NCBI GenBank assembly: GCA_030668905.1
Contig: DAOVEQ010000009.1
Span: 1 to 12,747 of the forward strand
DNA from: Thermococci archaeon
GTDB lineage: Archaea; Methanobacteriota_B; Thermococci; Methanofastidiosales; B48-G16
DNA: 12,747 nt
Direction of reading: 5' to 3'
In this document: positions 5,841 to 9,978 of the stretch, piece by piece
Position numbering within the stretch: position 1 is the stretch's first letter
Layout: the number at the start of each line of letters is the position of its first letter
Position numbers and translations under genes: made by a program
The notes under the pieces: generated by a model
The model's input: the letters and a program-made list of their open reading frames with translations, nothing else
Databases searched by the model: none
What the model was told of the DNA's origin: nothing

Positions 5841-7286
5841 ATGAAAAGTGAAGAGATAATGGATATCTGTATGAGAAGAGGATTTCTTTTTCCCTCTGCC
5901 GAGATATACAGAGGTGTAGCAGGATTATGGGATTACGGCCCTCTAGGAACGAGAATGAAAAACTCGTGGGAAAATTTGTGGAGAAAACACTTTCTAAGCT
6001 TAAGTCCCAACTTTCACGAAATTTCTACGACAAATATCTTGCCAAGAGAAGTTTTTGAAGCGTCGGGGCATTTAGAAAGTTTTAATGATGCTCTTGCAGA
6101 ATGCAGTTCATGTCATTCACGGTTTAAAGCTGATCAGTTAATTGAAGAAAATTTAAAAATTTCTTCTGAGGGAATGAATTTAGAAGAGATAAATAAAGCT
6201 ATAAAAGATAATAATTTAAACTGCCCTCAATGCGGGGGGGATCTCAGTGCTAAATTTTTTAATCTGATGTTCAGATTAGAATTGGGTGCTGGAGAATCCA
6301 TTAAAGAAGCCTATTTAAGACCCGAAACTGCTCAGGGTGCGTATTTAGCTTTTAAGAGATCTTTTAAAACACTGAGAAATAAACTCCCTTTAGGGCTTGC
6401 TATAATTGGAAAAGCTTTTAGAAATGAGATATCTCCAAGACAAGGATTCTATAGATTAAGAGAGTTTCACCAGGCTGAACTTCAGATATTCTTCGATCCT
6501 GACAAAGTAAACGAGCACGAAGATTTCGAGTCAGTGAAAGACAAAAAACTGAGGATATACTCTATAGAGGATAGAGGAAAAAACATCAGAGAAGTAAAAT
6601 GCAAAGATCTAGATTTGCCAAAGTTTTATCTTTATTACATGGTTAAAATTCAGGATTTTTACTTAGAAACTCTGAAATTGCCAAGAGAGATGTTTAGGTT
6701 TAGAGAATTAGATGAAAAAGAAAAAGCCTTCTACAACAAGATTCACTGGGATTTTGAGCTGAATATTGAGAGTCTTGGAGGATTTAAAGAGATGGGCGGT
6801 ATCCACTACAGAACAGATCATGACCTTTCAGGACATCAAAAACTTTCTAAAGAAAATCTTATGATAAATGTAGATGGAAAAAAGTTTATCCCTCACGTTC
6901 TGGAGCTGAGTTTTGGTGGGGACAGGAATCTCTGGGCTTTGTTAGATCTTGGATATGAAAAGGAAGAGAGAACAGTTTTAAAGCTCCCAAAAAATGTAGC
7001 ACCTTATTACTGTGCTGTATTCCCCCTGATGAAAAAAGAAGAACTTATTAAAAAAGCTAAAGAAGTTTATAAACTTCTCTCAAATGAGTTCTCGATAATG
7101 TATGACGATACAGGATCTATCGGTAAAAGATACAGAAGACAGGATGAAATAGGAACTCCCTACTGTATAACGATCGATTATGACACATTAGACGATGATA
7201 CCGTAACTCTGAGGGACAGAGATTCGATGGAACAGGAGAGAGTAAGAATAGATAAAATTATAGAAATATTGAACGAAAAAGTTTAG
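5841..7286 (+). CDS. glyS: glycyl-tRNA synthetase (alpha2 type)
   Basis: This class II aminoacyl-tRNA synthetase charges tRNA(Gly) with glycine. Of 481 residues, MRRGFLFPSAEIYRG (11-25) and WDYGPLGTRMKNSW (30-43) form the N-terminal GlyRS signature and motif 1. Two CxxC pairs (C88/C91 and C128/C131) form a zinc insertion. LRPETAQGAYLAF is at 159-171. Motif 2 is FRNEISPRQGFYRLREFHQAE (two halves, 193-213). Motif 3 is ELSFGGDRNLWALL (355-368) with R362. The C-terminal anticodon-binding domain spans about 385-481. The start is supported by AAGGTGA 5-11 bases upstream. At 481 residues it is shorter than many archaeal and eukaryotic enzymes (550 or more), and motif 3 reads ELSFGGDR where EPSFGxDR or EPSAGxDR is usual. 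Both point to the compact bacterial-type lineage. It ends one base from the convergent V4R gene. Confidence 0.95.
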   Translation: MKSEEIMDICMRRGFLFPSAEIYRGVAGLWDYGPLGTRMKNSWENLWRKHFLSLSPNFHEISTTNILPREVFEASGHLESFNDALAECSSCHSRFKADQLIEENLKISSEGMNLEEINKAIKDNNLNCPQCGGDLSAKFFNLMFRLELGAGESIKEAYLRPETAQGAYLAFKRSFKTLRNKLPLGLAIIGKAFRNEISPRQGFYRLREFHQAELQIFFDPDKVNEHEDFESVKDKKLRIYSIEDRGKNIREVKCKDLDLPKFYLYYMVKIQDFYLETLKLPREMFRFRELDEKEKAFYNKIHWDFELNIESLGGFKEMGGIHYRTDHDLSGHQKLSKENLMINVDGKKFIPHVLELSFGGDRNLWALLDLGYEKEERTVLKLPKNVAPYYCAVFPLMKKEELIKKAKEVYKLLSNEFSIMYDDTGSIGKRYRRQDEIGTPYCITIDYDTLDDDTVTLRDRDSMEQERVRIDKIIEILNEKV

Positions 7287-7287
7287 A

Positions 7288-7845
7288 TCATAGTTCTTTA
7301 AACAGAAATTTGCACATTTTGTCTCCCATGCCGACACACATGACTTCTTCAGACGCGTACCCCCTTTTAAAATAAGTTTCAAAGAAACCATGAAAATATC
7401 CAAGAAAAAATGAGTCTACGGGAATAGATGAAATCTTGTTTATCAAAACATACTCTTTCCCAACAGGAAATCCCTCTTCACATCTCACTTCTATATCCAT
7501 ATCTTTCAGTTCTATCTCCACAGCACCCCATCCTATGGCGTATGTTTCGTTGCACAGAAAATCCATCGCAGTATCCAGATCCTTTTTTTCATGTCCAATG
7601 TATTTATCTAGATTCTCTGCAAAAGATATGCCCTGAGGCTTTCCCACACCAAGAACTATAGAGTGTGCAGCCTTTCCTACCAGTTTTTCTACAGACACCC
7701 AGAGATTATAGAATACAACTTTTCTTGCTATGACTATTGGAAGTTCTCCCAGTTTTAACTCACCATCCATAATCTCAGTTATGGAATGATAATGATCGAG
7801 TATTTCTTTTCCCTTCTTGCATGTGGCTTTGTATGTTTTTTGCAT
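7288..7845 (-). CDS. V4R-domain protein
   Basis: The 185-residue protein is recognised by its C-terminal V4R (4-vinyl reductase) half. SFFLGYFHGFFETYF (145-159) is followed by EEVMCVGMGDKMCKFLF (166-182), with C170 and C178, the conserved Cys-rich end of this small-molecule-binding fold. The N-terminal half (1-100) is helical and fits the first part of the heme-NO-binding/TRAPP-like fold shared by the family. V4R proteins bind hydrocarbon-like ligands in sensors (XylR, DmpR) or act in bacteriochlorophyll synthesis (BchJ). In archaea they are common as standalone proteins of unknown function, so vinyl reductase activity should not be assumed. GGATG just upstream supports ATG 7845. It stands alone on the minus strand behind its own TATA box and meets glyS tail to tail. 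Confidence 0.85.
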   Translation of the reverse strand: MQKTYKATCKKGKEILDHYHSITEIMDGELKLGELPIVIARKVVFYNLWVSVEKLVGKAAHSIVLGVGKPQGISFAENLDKYIGHEKKDLDTAMDFLCNETYAIGWGAVEIELKDMDIEVRCEEGFPVGKEYVLINKISSIPVDSFFLGYFHGFFETYFKRGYASEEVMCVGMGDKMCKFLFKEL

Positions 7846-7878
7846 TTTCTCATCCTTTGTTAAAATAATATATTCTTT

Positions 7879-7888
7879 AATATAAATA
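7879..7888 (-). promoter_or_regulatory. TATA box for the V4R gene
   Basis: On the minus strand, TATTTATATT is centred near 7884 and predicts transcription from about 7859. That leaves a leader of about 13 bases containing the GGATG ribosome binding site before ATG 7845. Motif and spacing only. Confidence 0.5.
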
Positions 7889-7936
7889 TGTTTCCATTAT
7901 TGATTTTTTAATAGTTTAGAACGGGTTTAAAACAGT

Positions 7937-7946
7937 AAAAAAGCTA
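7937..7946 (-). terminator. possible oligo-U terminator of the two small genes
   Basis: On the minus strand, GCTTTTTTAC lies about 30 bases beyond the stop of the 68-codon gene. Archaeal RNA polymerase often terminates at such U-runs without a hairpin. It also lies upstream of the V4R promoter, where termination would make sense. There is no other support. Confidence 0.3.
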
Positions 7947-7974
7947 TTCCTGACATAATTTTATTTAATATAAC

Positions 7975-8181
7975 TTATTTCCTTTTAAGAGCCAAGATTT
8001 TCTCTTCAAGGTCTTTGAACATCCTATCGATCTCTTCAACGATATTTTCCCGCTCTTCACGAATTAAGATAGTGCGAACAGTACTCAAAAACCATTTTCT
8101 ACGTAAATTACTTAACTTTGTTGTAATGATGGATAAATCCACAACTATATTTAGTTTTTCGATTTCTTTTCTGTTTTTCAC
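7975..8181 (-). CDS. 68-residue charged helical protein
   Basis: A longer frame is open to 8298, but the real start is most likely GTG 8181. It is preceded six bases upstream by AAGGAGGTG (complement of 8188-8196), the strongest Shine-Dalgarno in the window; the earlier ATG has none. The product begins (V)KNRKEIEKLNIVVDLSII and ends EEIDRMFKDLEEKILALKRK. It is Lys/Glu-rich and probably two long amphipathic helices, with a heptad-like C-terminus. There is no signal or membrane segment, and no family is recognised. It follows the 59-codon gene on the same strand with a 46-base gap, so the two form a small operon next to the recombinase region. It could be a coiled-coil adaptor, a small regulator or an element-encoded protein. 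Confidence 0.7.
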   Translation of the reverse strand: MKNRKEIEKLNIVVDLSIITTKLSNLRRKWFLSTVRTILIREERENIVEEIDRMFKDLEEKILALKRK

Positions 8182-8227
8182 GATTTTCACCTCCTTTAAA
8201 AATATCACAGAGTAGAAAACCTTGAGC

Positions 8228-8407
8228 TTACTCTTCTTTTCTCTTTGCTTGGTAGGATTCTTTCGGAATCTCTTTAGCAATCTTCTCAATGAGCTCACGA
8301 TTATCTGCGACAGCGGCTTCTAGATAAATTACTCTTTTTTGCAATTCGTAAATATTGAGTCTAATATTTCTTAATCTTCGTTGAGTTAGAATTTTAATAT
8401 CGCTCAT
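8228..8407 (-). CDS. 59-residue charged helical protein
   Basis: This small gene reads MSDIKILTQRRLRNIRLNIY and then about 40 more residues, ending QAKRKEE before TAA (8230-8228). AGAGGT lies about eight bases before the ATG, and a TATA-like GCTTTTATC is centred near 8455, about 25 bases before the predicted transcript start. The protein is strongly charged, with a heptad-like stretch in the middle (ELQKRVIYLEAAVADNRELI, 21-40) suggesting a short coiled coil. No family is recognised. It is the first gene of a two-gene unit with the 68-codon gene. The similar size and helical, basic-acidic character of both suggest they act together or are distant relatives, though no clear alignment is seen. 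Confidence 0.65.
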   Translation of the reverse strand: MSDIKILTQRRLRNIRLNIYELQKRVIYLEAAVADNRELIEKIAKEIPKESYQAKRKEE

Positions 8408-8450
8408 ATTTTCTACCTCTTTAGTTTTTACTTTTTTAAGGACAATGAAA

Positions 8451-8459
8451 GATAAAAGC
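8451..8459 (-). promoter_or_regulatory. TATA-like box of the two-gene small operon
   Basis: On the minus strand, GCTTTTATC is centred near 8455. It predicts a start near 8430 and a leader of about 22 bases carrying the AGAGGT ribosome binding site of the 59-codon gene. Confidence 0.45.
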
Positions 8460-8552
8460 TTTTCTATTAAGACGAGATTCTGATATCATACTCTGAATCA
8501 TCACTTATAACTGTTTTTACAATGGATACATATATAATGAAATGTTAGCATC

Positions 8553-8581
8553 TGTGCAAAAATTTTTTGTACTCTCATTTT
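8553..8581 (+). repeat. left arm of inverted repeat flanking xerA
   Basis: TGTGCAAAAATTTTT (8553-8567) is repeated perfectly in inverse orientation at 9861-9875. Similarity continues inward through TCTCA and TTT, giving 24 of 29 matches. The two arms bracket about 1.3 kb containing xerA. Confidence 0.6.
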
Positions 8582-8608
8582 GATCACGAAATTTAATATA
8601 TACAATTA

Positions 8609-8630
8609 TAGATTCTATTTATAGAATCTA
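8609..8630. repeat. 22-base palindrome in the AT-rich region
   Basis: TAGATTCTAT and ATAGAATCTA are perfect 10-base inverted arms separated by TT. The element could be a dimeric regulator's operator or a cruciform. It lies about 280 bases upstream of the xerA start. Confidence 0.8.
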
Positions 8631-8635
8631 AAAAA

Positions 8636-8673
8636 TTAGATTTTTTCTTTTAGATTTTATAAATTAAGATTTT
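8636..8673 (+). repeat. iteron-like TTAGATTTT direct repeats, 14-base period
   Basis: Copies begin at 8636 and 8650 (TTAGATTTT, identical), with a variant TTAAGATTTT at 8664. A weaker match (ATAGATTCT) at 8608 falls on the same 14-base register. The sequence is low in complexity, so chance is possible. Confidence 0.45.
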
Positions 8674-8819
8674 TAAAAAAATTATTTTATAAGATTCTCA
8701 ATTCTATAATCCAGCATATAAAATAGTTTCTGGATTTTTACAAATTTTTTCTAAAAAGTGAGGATAAATAAATCACCCCTAAAAACACTGTCAAACAAGG
8801 TATATTTTCTCTTTGGAAT

Positions 8820-8862
8820 GTAGGGTATTTAGACCAAAAAAGGCTTTTTTGACACCCTTACC
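8820..8862. promoter_or_regulatory. nested inverted repeat immediately upstream of the xerA TATA box
   Basis: The inner stem is CAAAAAA/TTTTTTG (8835-8841 and 8845-8851) around GGC. The outer arms are GTAGGGT and ACCCTTAC (8820-8826 and 8854-8861), with one bulge. It lies directly before the BRE/TATA region. It may be an operator, or a T-run terminator that insulates xerA. A related TGTCAAACAAGG lies at 8789-8800. Confidence 0.4.
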
Positions 8863-8877
8863 GAAAACTTTATAAAT
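8861..8877 (+). promoter_or_regulatory. BRE/TATA promoter of xerA
   Basis: TTTATAAAT (8869-8877) is preceded by the purine-rich CCGAAAAC, resembling a BRE. The TATA centre near 8873 predicts transcription from about 8898, leaving a leader of about 16 bases with AAGGTGAT (8903-8910) just before ATG 8914. The predicted start site falls inside the dif/lox-like palindrome. Confidence 0.65.
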
Positions 8878-8909
8878 AACTTCGTATAATATACATTATA
8901 CGAAGGTGA
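8876..8909 (+). repeat. dif/lox-like recombinase site overlapping the xerA transcription start
   Basis: The 11-base arms CTTCGTATAAT (8880-8890) and ATTATACGAAG (8895-8905) are perfect inverted repeats around ATAC. In lox framing, the left arm ATAACTTCGTATA (8876-8888) is identical to the P1 loxP arm. The spacer ATATACAT differs from the loxP spacer GCATACAT at two of eight positions, and the right arm starts TATACGAAG (10 of 13 matches). In dif framing, the minus strand reads CCTTCGTATAA-TGTATA-TTATACGAAGT. The six-base centre is that of E. coli dif, and TATAA/TTATA flank the centre as in Thermococcales dif. It sits five bases before the xerA ATG's codon context and overlaps the ribosome binding site, so bound recombinase would block expression. 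Cleavage here is inferred, not shown. Confidence 0.7.
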
Positions 8910-8913
8910 TAAG

Positions 8914-9777
8914 ATGAAAGCTATAGAAGATTTTGTGATGGATATGAGTTTAATGGGATACTCGGAAAATACGATAAAAAACTACAAAAACACAGTAGAA
9001 AACTTCTTTAAATATATCAATAAAGAATATAAGAACATAAAAGATGAAGACATTAAAAAATACATGTTTAAACTACAAAAAGAGAAAAATTTATCTTTAA
9101 AATCGTTGTATAGGCATTTAAGTGCTATAAAATGCTTTTACAGCACGAAAAAGATGAAAACTGCCGACAGCATTAAACTTCCCAAAGTATCCAAGAATCT
9201 TCCCGTATTCTTAAATTACGGTGAAATAAAAGCTTTATTAAACTCTCCTGAAAACTTAAGAGATAGGGCCATAATACAGCTACTTTATGCCACTGGAGTA
9301 AGAGTCTCCGAACTCTGTAACTTAAACATCAAAGATATAGAAGAAGAGAAAATTTTTATCCATTTGGGGAAGGGAGCCAAAGATAGAGTTGTATTTATAG
9401 ACGAAAACACAAGAAAACTTGTAGAGAGATACATAAAAACGAGAAAGAAAAATGAAGAAGCATTAATAATAAACAGAGATGGAGAAAGGATTTCGCAGAG
9501 ATCTATCCAGAATATCATAAGAAAATATGCTAAAAAAGCAAAAATAAACAAAAAAATAACTCCACACACATTAAGACACACGTTTGCTACACATTTACTC
9601 CAAAATGAGGCAGATATTGTTGTTATTAAGGATTTACTTGGACACAGTAACTTATCTACAACGCAAATATACACACATGTAACTAACAAGTATAAGGAAG
9701 AGGTATACAAAAAGAGTCATCCTTTATCTAAAAAGGTATTTAAAAATGAAACTGATAATTTAAATTTTATAGAATAG
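8914..9777 (+). CDS. xerA: XerA-type tyrosine recombinase
   Basis: This 287-residue site-specific recombinase has an N-terminal SAM-like DNA-binding domain (about 1-85, with YSENTIKNYKNTVENFFKYI at 16-35) and a C-terminal catalytic domain. All tyrosine-recombinase catalytic residues are present: R130 in TGVRVSEL, K153 in LGKGAKDR, H218 and R221 in TPHTLRHTFATHLL, H244 in LLGHSNL, and the nucleophile Y253 in TQIYTHV. The length matches archaeal XerA, which with dif resolves chromosome dimers. The extra insertion before the second catalytic box that marks integron integrases (IntI) is absent, so it is not called IntI. It is solitary, preceded by a TATA box, a dif/lox-like palindrome and AAGGTGAT. 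Auto-repression through that site is plausible. It could alternatively serve an integrated element; the bracketing inverted repeat leaves that open. Confidence 0.92.
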   Translation: MKAIEDFVMDMSLMGYSENTIKNYKNTVENFFKYINKEYKNIKDEDIKKYMFKLQKEKNLSLKSLYRHLSAIKCFYSTKKMKTADSIKLPKVSKNLPVFLNYGEIKALLNSPENLRDRAIIQLLYATGVRVSELCNLNIKDIEEEKIFIHLGKGAKDRVVFIDENTRKLVERYIKTRKKNEEALIINRDGERISQRSIQNIIRKYAKKAKINKKITPHTLRHTFATHLLQNEADIVVIKDLLGHSNLSTTQIYTHVTNKYKEEVYKKSHPLSKKVFKNETDNLNFIE

Positions 9778-9794
9778 TCTCTTAAAAAGGAATC

Positions 9795-9819
9795 TATTAA
9801 AATAGTTATAATTTTAATA
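9795..9819 (+). terminator. AT-only hairpin after xerA
   Basis: TATTAAAAT and ATTTTAATA form a perfect 9-bp stem with a 7-base loop, 17 bases after the xerA stop. It has no G-C pairs, so it is weak as a terminator; position is its main support. Confidence 0.3.
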
Positions 9820-9846
9820 ATCTATATTTCTATTTACATATATCCT

Positions 9847-9875
9847 AAATTGAGACTTGGAAAAATTTTTGCACA
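9847..9875 (-). repeat. right arm of inverted repeat flanking xerA
   Basis: AAAAATTTTTGCACA (9861-9875) is the exact inverse of 8553-8567, with imperfect similarity continuing inward to 9847. It lies between xerA and the ATPase promoter. No target-site duplication is visible outside the arms. Confidence 0.6.
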
Positions 9876-9940
9876 AAATATAAAAAGTGCGAATATAATT
9901 CTATTACCATATCTTTGTATTTGTAGAGATTTCGCAAAAG

Positions 9941-9951
9941 ACTTTTATATC
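9941..9951 (+). promoter_or_regulatory. TATA box of the Ca2+ ATPase gene
   Basis: ACTTTTATATC is centred near 9947 and predicts transcription from about 9972, seven bases before ATG 9979. No Shine-Dalgarno lies in between, so the mRNA is effectively leaderless. Confidence 0.55.
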
Positions 9952-9978
9952 TTCTTAAAGGTACTTAAATGATCTACC

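Larger units (their letters stand above)
8408..8913. other. non-coding, extremely AT-rich, repeat-rich region upstream of xerA
   Basis: No convincing gene is present in these roughly 500 bases. From left to right it holds the promoter of the small operon, one arm of an inverted repeat whose other arm lies beyond xerA (8553-8581), a 22-base palindrome (8609-8630), direct repeats TTAGATTTT at 14-base spacing (8636, 8650, and TTAAGATTTT at 8664), and a 7-bp stem AATCCAG/CTGGATT (8708-8714 and 8730-8736). It ends with a nested hairpin (8820-8862) and the xerA TATA box and dif/lox-like site. Such clustering is unusual for a plain promoter and suggests a recombination, replication or regulatory region. 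Confidence 0.75.

Noticed and set aside
7288..7845. Functional 4-vinyl (protochlorophyllide) reductase
   Set aside because: The V4R domain is a general ligand-binding fold, and nothing in the context suggests tetrapyrrole synthesis.
8182..8298. N-terminal extension of the 68-codon gene to ATG 8298
   Set aside because: It would overlap the end of the 59-codon gene and has no ribosome binding site, whereas GTG 8181 has a near-perfect one; the extension is compositionally odd.
8876..8909. Cloning-vector loxP contamination
   Set aside because: The spacer and right arm differ from standard loxP, the site blends into the native xerA TATA box and ribosome binding site, and no other vector sequence is present.
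8876..8909. Firm assignment of the chromosome terminus here
   Set aside because: Gene polarity in the window diverges from the site rather than converging on it, and 12.7 kb is too short to judge skew; only a candidate dif is claimed.
8408..8913. CRISPR array or tRNA gene in the repeat-rich non-coding region
   Set aside because: The repeats are 9-10 bases at 14-base period with no spacers, and no cloverleaf or T-arm GTTC-type sequence is present.
8914..9777. Integron integrase (IntI) to match the attC-like site
   Set aside because: The region between the K153 and H218 boxes lacks the extra IntI domain, and the length (287) fits XerA rather than IntI (about 320-340).
8553..9875. An insertion sequence delimited by the inverted repeats
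   Set aside because: No target-site duplication is visible, the repeat core is A/T runs, and the only enzyme inside looks like a housekeeping Xer recombinase; kept only as a finding.
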